The notes below the pieces were generated by a model that was not told the origin of the DNA, did not search any database, and saw only the letters and a program-made list of their open reading frames with translations. From JACKAL01 sp964400355 (GTDB taxonomy: Bacteria > Bdellovibrionota > Bdellovibrionia > Bdellovibrionales > JAGQZY01), in contig CAYNTO010000002.1 of assembly GCA_964400355.1 (NCBI GenBank), positions 124,001 to 188,000 on the forward strand: DNA of 64,000 nt. The letters are read 5' to 3'. Within the stretch, counting starts at the first letter, position 1. Each line of letters begins with the position of its first letter. Positions 9,447 through 17,825 of the stretch are shown here, piece by piece. A program made the translations under genes and the position numbers.

Positions 9447-11540
9447 GTGAGTAAACCGATAGTCGTTAAAGTCTTTAGAAATGGTGGCGTCGTCGACATC
9501 AAGCAATTTGTCCACGAGCAACAAATCATTATCGGATCCTCCGAGGCTGACACGCACATAAAGCTCGAAGGCCAGGTCTCTCCGTTTCACGCTTCCATCG
9601 AAAGACGTGGCGAAAAATTTATTTTGTCAGATTTGGGCACTCCACAGGGAACGTATCTTAAAGGCAGCAAGATTTTAGAATCCGCTCTCGAACACGGTGA
9701 TAAGATCGCAGTGGGTGAGTACATTCTCGAGTTCTATATTGGTGCGCCAGGGGTTTCGACGTCGACGTCCTCTTCGACCTCGGCCGGAGCAACTGCTGCG
9801 CCGACAGCATCGCCGACAATTCCTGCTGCTGTCTCCTCTGGTTCTCACGGAGTTAAGCCAACAGTTTCGGTGGCCTCTTCCGTGACGACCACGTCTGCGC
9901 CATTGAGCACCAGCACGGGCATGGAAACAGTATCTCCAGCACGCCAGGTCTTTAAAGGCCGCAAAAAAGGCGAAAAAACATTTGCTGAAGCTAGCCACTA
10001 TAAAGACTTGGGCGAGTTCATTCGACCAACCAAGGGCAGCACAATTGAAGTGTTGGTGTCTTGGAAAGAGCGCGTGATCAACTCCTACCACTTTCACTCG
10101 AAGGGCACGTTCTACTACGGCAGCCATCCATCGTGTGATATTTTAGTTCCTTCACTCACTACTAAGGTAAACCGCGCGCCACTATTGCAAATTGACGGTC
10201 AAGCGAGCGTATTCATTCCACCAGGGATGGCCGGTAGCCTTGTTTTAGGCAATCAATCGGTTCCTCTCACTCAGCTCTACTCGCAAGGTCGTTTACAACA
10301 GGTCAACGGCGGCGGTTCTAAGATCAATCTCGCTCAAGGCGAAATGATACGCGTAAACCTCGGTGCGGATGTAGAGCTCGTAGTTCGTTATTGCTCTGAG
10401 ACGCCGAAACCAATGTTTATACCCATGATCGATTTGGCGAGCAATGGGTTCTTGGCATTTTTACTCGCGATCATTCTAGCAATCGTTGTTTACCTCTACG
10501 TGGCACTCAATAAGACGGATATGCCCGAGCAAGAGGATGAAGAGTATAGAACTGCGCTCATCATCGAAAATCCTCCACCGCCGCCACCACCGACTCCAAA
10601 GGAGCCTGTACAGCCGGTTGAGGAGAAAAAGATCGAAGAGATTAAAAAGGTAGAGCCGCCTAAAAAAGTAAAACAGATAGATAAGCCTATTGAAAAGGTT
10701 GTTGAGAAGAAACAAGAAAAGCCTAAAGAGCCGCCAAAGGTTCCGGTTCCGCAAAAAGCGCAAAACGCTGCGAGCGGTGGAAACAAGCAACAAGCTCAGG
10801 CGATGAAGCCGAATCCAACGAAGCCTAAGGACAACAAGCCGGGCTCTATCCAACAGGGTGGATCCAAGAAGACCACTCCCAAGGAAGGCGCTCAAGCTGA
10901 GAGCCAAACCAAGGATCCTGCAAAGTCGGGATTATTCTCCACATTTGGTAGCGGTGGAGCCGCACAACGTGTGAATAAAGATTACTCGGGTGGCGGTCAA
11001 CTTGCGGGACTCGCCGATAATTCCACGGGAACTTCGGGTTTTGCCGAAGATCGCGCCGGCGAAGGCTTAGGTTCTAAGCTTAAGGAAACCGGTGGTGGCC
11101 AAGGTAAGAGCAACGTCGGTGTATCGGGTATTGGCAATGGTAAAGGACTTGGCATGGGTTCGGGCAGTGGCTCGGGCACAGGACTTGGTGGCAAAGGAAC
11201 AGTCACGATTCTCCCCGGCGGAGAAGCAGAGACCTCTGGCGGGAACATCGATCGCGACGGTATTCGCCGCGTGTTCTTTAACAACCAAAGAGCGATTCAG
11301 TCGTGCTACGAAAAAGCATTGGCTGGCGACAAAGGCATGAGCGGTAAACTGGTGCTCGATTTCGACATTGGCGAACAGGGTCGTGTGCTGCGTGGCGATT
11401 ACAGCCGTGCAAAGTCGACGCTTTCAAATGATGAACTGGCAACGTGTGTGATCAACAAGATGAAGACATGGAAATTTCCAGAGCCTCCGTCGAATCAAAC
11501 CGTGCAAGTTTTTTACCCGCTCGCTTTCTCTAGTAAGTAA
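9447..11540 (+). CDS. gltG: FHA-domain TonB-like gliding protein GltG (PglI/AgmX family)
   Basis: 697 residues starting at GTG 9447, after an AAGGAG site. Domains in order: an FHA-like domain (about 25-95), a Ser/Thr/Ala linker (100-155), a second beta-rich region (about 190-310), one membrane helix (about 333-353, LAFLLAIILAIVVYLYVA), a periplasmic Pro-rich then Lys/Glu-rich TonB-type span beginning PPPPPPP, a Gly-rich linker, and an AgmX/TonB C-terminal domain (about 598-697) with the two Cys of SCYEKAL and ATCVINKMK. In the Myxococcus model GltG links cytoplasmic Agl/MglA parts across the inner membrane to outer-membrane Glt proteins, powered by the AglRQS channel encoded directly downstream. 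The FHA signature is degenerate (see findings). Confidence 0.85.
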   Translation: MSKPIVVKVFRNGGVVDIKQFVHEQQIIIGSSEADTHIKLEGQVSPFHASIERRGEKFILSDLGTPQGTYLKGSKILESALEHGDKIAVGEYILEFYIGAPGVSTSTSSSTSAGATAAPTASPTIPAAVSSGSHGVKPTVSVASSVTTTSAPLSTSTGMETVSPARQVFKGRKKGEKTFAEASHYKDLGEFIRPTKGSTIEVLVSWKERVINSYHFHSKGTFYYGSHPSCDILVPSLTTKVNRAPLLQIDGQASVFIPPGMAGSLVLGNQSVPLTQLYSQGRLQQVNGGGSKINLAQGEMIRVNLGADVELVVRYCSETPKPMFIPMIDLASNGFLAFLLAIILAIVVYLYVALNKTDMPEQEDEEYRTALIIENPPPPPPPTPKEPVQPVEEKKIEEIKKVEPPKKVKQIDKPIEKVVEKKQEKPKEPPKVPVPQKAQNAASGGNKQQAQAMKPNPTKPKDNKPGSIQQGGSKKTTPKEGAQAESQTKDPAKSGLFSTFGSGGAAQRVNKDYSGGGQLAGLADNSTGTSGFAEDRAGEGLGSKLKETGGGQGKSNVGVSGIGNGKGLGMGSGSGSGTGLGGKGTVTILPGGEAETSGGNIDRDGIRRVFFNNQRAIQSCYEKALAGDKGMSGKLVLDFDIGEQGRVLRGDYSRAKSTLSNDELATCVINKMKTWKFPEPPSNQTVQVFYPLAFSSK

Positions 11541-11605
11541 GCAGCGGTTAAAGTTTTAACATAGAATTTAAAGTTACGAAAAATACCTTATTGGAGGAGG
11601 TCAAC

Positions 11606-12292
11606 ATGGAAGAACAAGTAGTAGGTGCAGCGGCAACAGCCGCGCCAGAGAGTCAAAATTTCGTTATTCACGCGTTTCATGCCGGTGGGTTCATGATGTA
11701 TATCATCTTGGGACTACTCGTTCTCACTTTCATCGTGATCATCAAGCAATTGCTGATTCTTAAAGATGCAGGTGTGGACAAGTCGGATTTTAATGAACAC
11801 GTGTTCGGTATGATCTTGAGAGGTGACATTCAGCAAGCAATTTCATATTGCGACAGCCGTCAGTCCCCCCTCACAAACACATTAAAAGCGGGCCTCGTGC
11901 AAGTATTGAATCGTCGTCCCGACGAAGAAGTACAAGTGGCAATGGATGCTTCGGTTCTCCGCGAAACGCCAAAAGTTGAAGGCTGGGTGAGCTTTCTTGC
12001 GGTGTTCGGTAACCTTGCAACTCTTCTCGGTCTTGCCGGTACGATCGTAGGTATGATCACCTCGTTCACTGCGGTGAATGCTGCGGATGATGCTAAGAAA
12101 GCTCAGTTGCTTTCTCAAGGTATTGCGGAAGCTCTTAACTGTACGGCATTCGGCCTTATCGTTGCGATCATTGCGATCCTGATGTACGGATTTTTCCAAT
12201 TTAGAATTGGTCACATCCTCAACGACATGACGGAATCCAGCATGAGCATGTTGAACCTCGTTGCGTCTAATCGCGACAAGATGAAGAATTAA
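11606..12292 (+). CDS. aglR: MotA/TolQ/ExbB-family proton channel protein, AglR-like
   Basis: I choose ATG 11606 because a strong GGAGGAGG site (11593-11600) lies just upstream, giving 228 residues. TolQ topology is visible: a first membrane helix (FMMYIILGLLVLTFIVIIKQL), a cytoplasmic loop, then two helices (WVSFLAVFGNLATLLGLAGTI and ALNCTAFGLIVAIIAILMYG) with the family motif around GLAGTIVGMITSF. With the two ExbD/TolR genes downstream it should form a proton-driven stator; in Myxococcus AglRQS powers gliding. A 65-bp gap separates it from gltG, without a terminator. Confidence 0.85.
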   Translation: MEEQVVGAAATAAPESQNFVIHAFHAGGFMMYIILGLLVLTFIVIIKQLLILKDAGVDKSDFNEHVFGMILRGDIQQAISYCDSRQSPLTNTLKAGLVQVLNRRPDEEVQVAMDASVLRETPKVEGWVSFLAVFGNLATLLGLAGTIVGMITSFTAVNAADDAKKAQLLSQGIAEALNCTAFGLIVAIIAILMYGFFQFRIGHILNDMTESSMSMLNLVASNRDKMKN

Positions 12293-12323
12293 GAACGAGT
12301 AAGAAACTCGGAAGGACTGTAAT

Positions 12324-12800
12324 ATGGCCAGTGTAGATGAAGGCGGGCGTGGTAAGAGATCATCGAACTTTGAAGTGAATTTGATTCCCTTCATCGATCT
12401 AATGAGCGTGTTGATCACGTTCTTGTTGATCACTGCCGTATGGACTCAAGTGTCCATGATCAAGCTAGGTAGCTCGTTGTACAGCAAGAAAAACACAGAG
12501 GAAGTTGATAAGACTCCTCCAAAGACCGACGTACCTCTGCGTTTGGATGTTAAGGAAGCTGGACACCGTATTCTCATTGGAACGCGTACAGTAGATGTTC
12601 CTAAGTTAGCAAATGGCGAGTACGACCGCGCTACGTTGGTCGCTCGTCTCATGGAAGTGAAACAAGTTCATCCCGATAAAGTGGATGCAGTGGTAACAGT
12701 GGAAGAGCAGCTTAAGTACGACTTCATGATTCAAGGCATGGATGCGCTACTCGAGGCGGGATTTCCAGCAATTTCAGTAGCCACTGGTGGAGCTAAGTAA
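12324..12800 (+). CDS. ExbD/TolR-family protein, AglQ/AglS-like (first copy)
   Basis: 158 residues. A short basic N-terminus is followed by a single membrane helix VNLIPFIDLMSVLITFLLIT that contains the family's essential Asp (D25), which carries protons in ExbD/TolR/AglQ proteins. The periplasmic domain follows (DVPLRLDVKEAGHRILIGTR onward). It probably pairs with AglR and the next gene to make the motor. The ribosome site is GGAAGGACT. The next start lies 1 bp after its stop. Whether it corresponds to AglQ or AglS of Myxococcus cannot be decided from the sequence alone. Confidence 0.85.
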   Translation: MASVDEGGRGKRSSNFEVNLIPFIDLMSVLITFLLITAVWTQVSMIKLGSSLYSKKNTEEVDKTPPKTDVPLRLDVKEAGHRILIGTRTVDVPKLANGEYDRATLVARLMEVKQVHPDKVDAVVTVEEQLKYDFMIQGMDALLEAGFPAISVATGGAK

Positions 12801-12801
12801 T

Positions 12802-13407
12802 ATGGCGATATATGTACCCGGAAGAAGAACTCGTCGCAATCGTCCGATGTCCAGCACTAAGCGTGGGGTCATGGTTGCCCTCTCGCTCACTGCGATGGTG
12901 GATATGTTCACGGTTCTTACGATTTTTCTTTTACAGAACTTCAAAGTAGAAGCAATCAAGCTCCGTCAAAACGTTCCACTCCCGGAAGCAAGCGCAGTTA
13001 AAAAACTGATGCCTGCGCACGTGGTGGTGGTAACTCAGGATAAGATCTTTCTCGATGAAAAGCCGGTGGCAGATTTTATCGTGGTGAAGGAGCAGCCGGA
13101 TTGGATGATCCAAGCCCTCAAAGAAGGTTTGGAAATCAAAATCAGGGAAGCAAAAGAAAAACACGCCAACACTCTTAAAGAACAACTTAAGAGCAGCGTG
13201 CTTTCACAAAATAAAAAACTGACTCAGGCAGAAATCGAAGAAGAAGAGAACGAACGCAAAAAGGACTGGGGCCGCGTCACGGTTCAGGCCGATAAAGAAG
13301 TGGATTTCCTTACAATCAAGAAAGTCCTCTACACCGCCACAGAGGCGGGTGCCACGCTCATCAACTTCGCCGTTGCCCAAAAAGCCAAAGACAAACCCGT
13401 CCAATAG
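12802..13407 (+). CDS. ExbD/TolR-family protein, AglQ/AglS-like (second copy)
   Basis: ATG 12802 gives 201 residues; an upstream in-frame GTG lies inside the previous gene and is less likely. The membrane helix VMVALSLTAMVDMFTVLTIF holds the conserved Asp (D34). The periplasmic part is longer than in the first copy and contains a charged helical region (EIKIREAKEKHANTLKEQLK, then EIEEEENERKKDW) before a TolR-like end. Two different ExbD proteins beside one TolQ protein matches the AglR-AglQ-AglS set. It is the last gene of the operon, followed by the short GTGCC repeat and an intrinsic terminator. Confidence 0.85.
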   Translation: MAIYVPGRRTRRNRPMSSTKRGVMVALSLTAMVDMFTVLTIFLLQNFKVEAIKLRQNVPLPEASAVKKLMPAHVVVVTQDKIFLDEKPVADFIVVKEQPDWMIQALKEGLEIKIREAKEKHANTLKEQLKSSVLSQNKKLTQAEIEEEENERKKDWGRVTVQADKEVDFLTIKKVLYTATEAGATLINFAVAQKAKDKPVQ

Positions 13408-13440
13408 AAGTGCCAGGCACCTTTTAGTCTAGCAGCGCGA
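13408..13440 (+). repeat. GTGCC palindromic intergenic repeat, copy A
   Basis: AGTGCCAGGCACCTTTTAG begins 1 nt after the stop codon of the last gliding gene and continues TCTAGCAGCGCGA. It matches copies at 47296 and 54640. The core GTGCC-A-GGCAC is a perfect palindrome. The extended match to copy C covers the 3' flank CTAGCA.CGC as well. Confidence 0.8.
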
Positions 13441-13455
13441 CATTTTCGGATTATC

Positions 13456-13480
13456 AAAGGAACCCACGGGTTCCTTTTTT
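13456..13480 (+). terminator. intrinsic terminator of the gliding operon
   Basis: AAAGGAACCC (13456-13465) pairs with GGGTTCCTTT (13468-13477) and is followed by further T residues. It is placed 50 bp after the stop of the operon and before the convergent GYF-PilZ gene. The T-run is on the + strand, so it mainly stops rightward transcription. Confidence 0.85.
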
Positions 13481-13505
13481 CATTTGTAGAATTGTGGATC
13501 CCGTT

Positions 13506-14234
13506 TTAGGCGGCGTTTTTTTCGGCTTGGGGCAGGGTGATGTTGAAGCGATTTACGTACTCAACGAGCAGGGACTGCGCTTCGGCGTTCATCAATGTGA
13601 ACTCCACTCCGGCCAGACCGTCTTTAGTGTGATACAGGATTTTGCCTTCGGCAACCACTGGTGTGGGAATGCTTGGGCTTTCGAGTTTTACCTCAATGGC
13701 AGTGCCAGTGGGAAAGTTCTTTCCCAGGCCTGCCACGCCCATTCCGCCTTGGCCGATGGTGTTCACTTTCACCAAGTAACTGAACTTTGAATCCAGTTTA
13801 GAAACCTTGGCAGTAGCCACAATCGGCACTCGCGGATGCTTACGGCGAGTCATTTCCAGTGCATTTAGAAAGATAGAATTGGAAAAAATGCTTTCCCAGT
13901 TGTCTTGAAGACCTTCAGTCTCCTTGCAAATGAAAATAGAATTATTAAGTTCGAGAAGCTTTAAATACTGTAAGCAATCGTCAAAGGACATAAACGGCGT
14001 TGCGTTTTTGCCATGGCGAATCTTCCAGTTGACCTTGTAGTGGGCTTCTAAGCGTCGGATAATTTCTGGGTAGTCTTTTTGCCAGACATCGATGGACACC
14101 CAGTCTTTTTCGCCCTTCCACCATATAAAGGAGTCGTCCGCGATTTTGCCACTGGCAAGCTGAACGCGTACGTCCTCTGCTGTAAAAGGACCGAGAATGC
14201 TATTTTTATGAAAGACAAACCACTCAATCTGCAT
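13506..14234 (-). CDS. GYF_2-PilZ two-domain protein
   Basis: 242 residues. N-terminal GYF_2 domain (about 1-60): IEWFVFHKNSILGPFTAEDV, LASGKIADDSFIWWKGEKDW. A helical linker (about 65-125) leads to a PilZ domain (about 128-235) with the c-di-GMP RxxxR motif as RKHPR (131-135) and N158..G163 in place of the (D/N)xSxxG motif; the Ser position is Ile. PilZ domains read cyclic di-GMP; GYF domains bind proline-rich peptides. It is convergent with the gliding operon and could connect c-di-GMP to GltG, which has a proline-rich span, but that partner is a guess and the GltG span is predicted to be periplasmic. No clear ribosome site is visible. Confidence 0.8.
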   Translation of the reverse strand: MQIEWFVFHKNSILGPFTAEDVRVQLASGKIADDSFIWWKGEKDWVSIDVWQKDYPEIIRRLEAHYKVNWKIRHGKNATPFMSFDDCLQYLKLLELNNSIFICKETEGLQDNWESIFSNSIFLNALEMTRRKHPRVPIVATAKVSKLDSKFSYLVKVNTIGQGGMGVAGLGKNFPTGTAIEVKLESPSIPTPVVAEGKILYHTKDGLAGVEFTLMNAEAQSLLVEYVNRFNITLPQAEKNAA

Positions 14235-14290
14235 GACTCGTTATCGGACATACGATATGAGAACTTTATAACATTGATACATAGAGACTC

Positions 14291-14306
14291 CCCGCGAAAG
14301 GCGGGC
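14291..14306 (+). other. small GC-rich hairpin in the lptC leader
   Basis: CCCGC and GCGGG pair across a GAAAG loop, about 20 bases upstream of the lptCA GTG start. No T-run follows. It may affect messenger stability or be incidental. Confidence 0.3.
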
Positions 14307-14323
14307 TGAGGTAGGATACCGTA

Positions 14324-15277
14324 GTGAATAAAGTCGTACTTGGCGCAGCCCTTATCGTTTTTATCGCATTTGAGTGGTACTACTTCTCATCGTCGTCGGA
14401 CCATAAGGCCAGTTCCGTTAAGGCATCGTCTCAAGCTGAAACAGAAGGCAAAAAGACGACCGAAGGCCAGAAAATCAGTAATTTCTACCTCGTCGACTCC
14501 AAGGGCACAAAAAAAGAATTCGAATTGTGGGCCACGGAGGCGAACAAGCCCATGGGTGATCCTGAGTGGCAAATGAAGGCCGTTAAGGTGCAGTTTTATA
14601 CCGAGCGAGCAGTGTACACGGTGTTTGGAGACAGTGGCACGGTGAACGAAGAGAAAAACGGAATGGTCATCGAGGGAAATGTGCGCATGAATTCCAGCAA
14701 CGATTACCACTTTTACACCGACCGCATCGAATACAATGCACAAGTTAAAGAGATCACTACTGAGTCAAAAATCAGTCTCGAGGGCCCGCGCGAAAAAGAA
14801 GGACGTTTGTACATGGAGGGGGTTGGGCTTTATGTGGATCTTACCAAGAGTTTTATGCGCATTAAAAACAAAGTGTCCGGGTACGAACCGATGAGTGACG
14901 CGCGCACCATGAAGATTTCCAGCGACACTGCAGACTTTAGTGGACTCAACAAGTCGGCCGTGTTTCGCAATAATGTATTAATTGCTGTGGATAAAATGAA
15001 AGTTCGTGGAAATTTCGCGAAATTCCAGTACAAAAACGATAAACTCGATACACTATTTATGGATGGTGGAATACATCTGCAAGATGAGAATAAAACCGGA
15101 ACAGCGGGTGAGGCTTTGGTTTATTTTAATGAAGACAAAGTCGTGTTTCGTAGGAAACCATTTGTTACTCAGTCCGAAAACGAACTTTTTGGAGACGAAG
15201 TTGTCATTTTGGATGGTGGCAAACGGGTGCAAGTGAGAAATGCTAAAGTGGAATACTTTGAGCAGGAGAAAAAATAA
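14324..15277 (+). CDS. lptC: LptC-LptA fusion-like LPS export protein
   Basis: 317 residues starting at GTG 14324 after a GAGGTAGGA site. One N-terminal membrane anchor (VVLGAALIVFIAFEWYYF) is followed by an LptC-like beta-jellyroll (about 45-190: ISNFYLVDSKGTKKEFELWA, WQMKAVKVQFYTERAVYTVF). A second OstA/LptA-like stretch (about 195-310) starts MKISSDTADFSGLNKSAVFR and contains VRGNFAKFQYKNDKLDTL and FGDEVVILDGGKRVQVRNAK. LptC alone is about 190 residues, so the length supports one chain covering both roles in the periplasmic LPS bridge. No separate lptA lies between it and lptB, whose ATG shares a base with this stop (TAATG). Confidence 0.75.
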   Translation: MNKVVLGAALIVFIAFEWYYFSSSSDHKASSVKASSQAETEGKKTTEGQKISNFYLVDSKGTKKEFELWATEANKPMGDPEWQMKAVKVQFYTERAVYTVFGDSGTVNEEKNGMVIEGNVRMNSSNDYHFYTDRIEYNAQVKEITTESKISLEGPREKEGRLYMEGVGLYVDLTKSFMRIKNKVSGYEPMSDARTMKISSDTADFSGLNKSAVFRNNVLIAVDKMKVRGNFAKFQYKNDKLDTLFMDGGIHLQDENKTGTAGEALVYFNEDKVVFRRKPFVTQSENELFGDEVVILDGGKRVQVRNAKVEYFEQEKK

Positions 15278-16005
15278 TGAGTCATCTGACAGTTAAGAAT
15301 ATTGCTAAGGCCTATAAGGGTCGAAAAGTGGTTCACGATGTGTCTATCGATATCGAGTCCGGCCAGGTTGTCGGTTTGCTCGGGCCAAACGGGGCAGGAA
15401 AAACCACGAGCTTTTACATGGTGGTGGGCCTGGTTTCCACGGATGCCGGGGATATTGTTCTCGACGATGAGAGCATTACGAAAATGTCCATGTATGAGCG
15501 CGCCATGAAGGGGATAAGCTATTTGCCGCAAGAGCCGAGCATATTTCGCAAGCTCACAGTTAAAGAAAACATCATGGCTGCTCTCGAAGTGCAAGTTCCT
15601 GAGCGCGCACGGCGCAATGAGCGCCTCGAGCAGTTGATTGCGGATTTTGGTCTAGAACACATTGTAAATAGTAATGGTTTCTCTCTATCGGGTGGCGAGC
15701 GCCGCCGTGTGGAAATCGCTAGATCATTGGCTGGGTTCCCCAAATTCCTCCTCTTAGATGAGCCATTTGCGGGGATCGATCCAATTGCTGTCGGAGAAAT
15801 TCAAAAAATTATTCGCAAGCTTAAGGAGAAAAGTATAGGAATTCTCATTACCGACCACAATGTGCGAGAAACATTAGAAATTTGCGACATCGGGTATATA
15901 ATGAAAGAAGGACAAGTGAAGGTCCAGGGAACTCCAAAAGAGATTACCGAATCTCCGATAGCTAGGAAATACTATTTAGGAGAAAATTTTCGACTTGATA
16001 ATTAA
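15277..16005 (+). CDS. lptB: LPS export ABC transporter ATPase LptB
   Basis: 242 residues, the usual LptB length. Walker A is GPNGAGKTT (about 36-44), the signature is LSGGERRRVEIAR, Walker B is FLLLDEPFAGIDP and the switch His is in TDHNVRET. LptB powers extraction of LPS from the inner membrane with LptF and LptG, neither of which is in the window. The start overlaps the lptCA stop by one base, so translation is coupled. The position directly before rpoN is the classical proteobacterial arrangement. Confidence 0.95.
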   Translation: MSHLTVKNIAKAYKGRKVVHDVSIDIESGQVVGLLGPNGAGKTTSFYMVVGLVSTDAGDIVLDDESITKMSMYERAMKGISYLPQEPSIFRKLTVKENIMAALEVQVPERARRNERLEQLIADFGLEHIVNSNGFSLSGGERRRVEIARSLAGFPKFLLLDEPFAGIDPIAVGEIQKIIRKLKEKSIGILITDHNVRETLEICDIGYIMKEGQVKVQGTPKEITESPIARKYYLGENFRLDN

Positions 16006-16049
16006 CCGTCGTCACGGGACTTCCCTGGCGGCGTTGCGCAAGGGGTAGT

Positions 16050-17495
16050 ATGTCCATTTCGATGAAGCAGAGTTTAGCGCTAAAACAAACTCTCAAAATG
16101 ACACCGCAGTTACAGCAGGCAATTAAACTTCTTCAGTTGTCGCGCATGGAACTCGAGACGGAAATTCGTAAAGAAATGACCGAAAATCCAATTCTCGAAG
16201 AGGGAATGGACGAGCAAACTAAAGAAAACGACGGCGGCGACGAAAAAGAATATAAAAGCGCCGATGACTCCAATGTTGAGTCGGCTGGCGATTCAGACCC
16301 AGCTAAGCAAGAAGATTTCGAATGGGATTCATTTTTTGAAAACCAAAATCGCAATCGCGAACGCATGGTTTCGCGCAACGAAGAGATTACCAGTTACGAA
16401 AACGTCATTGCCTCATCACAGTCTTTGCAGGATCACTTGCGTTGGCAGGCCAGCCTTTATGGATTTAACGAAGAAGAGCACGTGATGGCGGCACTTCTTA
16501 TCGATTACATCAACGACGACGGTTATCTGGAAAAATCCATTCAGGAAATTGCCCTGGAAGAAGAACTCGATCCCAATTATCTGGAAGAGGTATTGGGTTT
16601 TATTCAAGAGTTCGATCCGTTCGGTGTGGGAGCTCGCGATCTCCAGGAGTGTTTGCTCATCCAAGCGAAGCACTTGCAAGAAGACACCAATGACTTCGTA
16701 AAACTGATTCGAAACCACATGCGCGATCTCGAGCGAAAAAACTATCAAAGTATCGCCAAAGAGATGAATATTAGCCTCGATGAAGTGATCGACATGTGCA
16801 AGATCATCAATTCGATGGATCCAAAGCCTGGCCGGCATTTTGCCACCAACGACACGCACTATGTGACTCCTGACGTTTACATTTACAAAATTGCTGACGA
16901 GTATATCGTATCGCTCAACGAAGACGGGCTTCCAAAGCTTCGCATCTCTAATTTTTATAAGAACATGACGAAGAGCCAAGCCAACGCCAACTCGAATGAC
17001 CCTGCACACGCTTACATTCAGGACAAATTGCGTTCGGCATTGTGGCTCATTCGCTCAATCCATCAAAGACAGCGCACAATCTATAAGGTGACGGAGTCGA
17101 TCGTTCGCCATCAGACGGAATTTTTCGAAAAAGGCTCAGAATACATCAAGCCCATGATCCTTCGTGATATTGCCAACGACATTGGTATGCATGAATCGAC
17201 GGTGAGCCGTGTAACGACAAACAAATATGTCCATACGCCACAGGGTATTTTTGAGCTGAAGTACTTTTTCAACTCGGGGATTTCTACGGATGATGGTGAT
17301 TCTCTAGCTAGTGAATCAGTAAAGATGAAAATCAAAGACATGGTCAGCCAAGAGGACGCTAAGAAGCCTCTCTCGGATCAAAAGATCGTAGATCTGTTAA
17401 AGAAGGATGGGATTATCATCGCCCGCCGTACGGTTGCCAAGTACCGCGATATGCTGCGTATTCTGCCCTCTGGTCGTCGTAAAAAGGTATTCTAG
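16050..17495 (+). CDS. rpoN: RNA polymerase sigma-54 factor RpoN
   Basis: 481 residues. Region I is the Gln/Leu-rich start (QSLALKQTLKMTPQLQQAIK, LLQLSRMELETEIRKEM, ENPILEE), followed by an acidic region II, the core-binding domain (FDPFGVGARDLQECLLIQA, TKSQAN region), the HTH (LRDIANDIGMHESTVSRVT) and the C-terminal RpoN box ARRTVAKYR. It directs transcription from -24/-12 promoters and needs an AAA+ activator; one canonical activator is encoded at 40907 and a degenerate one at 60440. The usual downstream hpf is absent and replaced by a small secreted protein gene. Confidence 0.95.
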   Translation: MSISMKQSLALKQTLKMTPQLQQAIKLLQLSRMELETEIRKEMTENPILEEGMDEQTKENDGGDEKEYKSADDSNVESAGDSDPAKQEDFEWDSFFENQNRNRERMVSRNEEITSYENVIASSQSLQDHLRWQASLYGFNEEEHVMAALLIDYINDDGYLEKSIQEIALEEELDPNYLEEVLGFIQEFDPFGVGARDLQECLLIQAKHLQEDTNDFVKLIRNHMRDLERKNYQSIAKEMNISLDEVIDMCKIINSMDPKPGRHFATNDTHYVTPDVYIYKIADEYIVSLNEDGLPKLRISNFYKNMTKSQANANSNDPAHAYIQDKLRSALWLIRSIHQRQRTIYKVTESIVRHQTEFFEKGSEYIKPMILRDIANDIGMHESTVSRVTTNKYVHTPQGIFELKYFFNSGISTDDGDSLASESVKMKIKDMVSQEDAKKPLSDQKIVDLLKKDGIIIARRTVAKYRDMLRILPSGRRKKVF

Positions 17496-17496
17496 A

Positions 17497-17820
17497 ATGT
17501 GGACGGTATTGCTGATCGGTTTATTTACAAGTTCACCGATCAGCGCAAAGGAGCCGTCTTTACCATCTGACAACTGGTACCGCTGTACGAGTGATATTCA
17601 TTGTATTAAGAAAGCAGACCTGTGCGGCGAGTTTGTCGCCATCAACGAAAACTTTATCGCTCCTCATTCTCTGTATATCGAAAAACAATCTCAAATCGTC
17701 GATTGTGCCGGTGATCCGCCTCCGGAAAACAAAGAGGCTGTAAAGTACAATGACGAAATGAAGCGCCGTCGGCGTCTTCTCAAGCCTTATTGTAAATTGA
17801 ATAAGTGCGCTCTTAGGTAA
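17497..17820 (+). CDS. small secreted cysteine-containing protein
   Basis: ATG 17497 directly follows the rpoN stop and gives 107 residues. A signal peptide (MWTVLLIGLFTSSPISA) is followed by a mature part with six Cys (RCTSDIHC, DLCGEF, DCAGD, YCKLNKC), suggesting three disulfides in the periplasm or outside the cell. The region between the fourth and fifth Cys is very basic (MKRRRRLLKP). No family recognised. It is probably co-transcribed with rpoN, but nothing shows a functional link. Confidence 0.6.
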   Translation: MWTVLLIGLFTSSPISAKEPSLPSDNWYRCTSDIHCIKKADLCGEFVAINENFIAPHSLYIEKQSQIVDCAGDPPPENKEAVKYNDEMKRRRRLLKPYCKLNKCALR

Positions 17821-17825
17821 CTGAG

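Noticed and set aside
10476..11288. Reverse-strand frames opposite the Pro/Gly-rich part of gltG
   Set aside because: Shadow of low-complexity codons (CCG/CCA and GGT/GGC) in gltG; no start signals.
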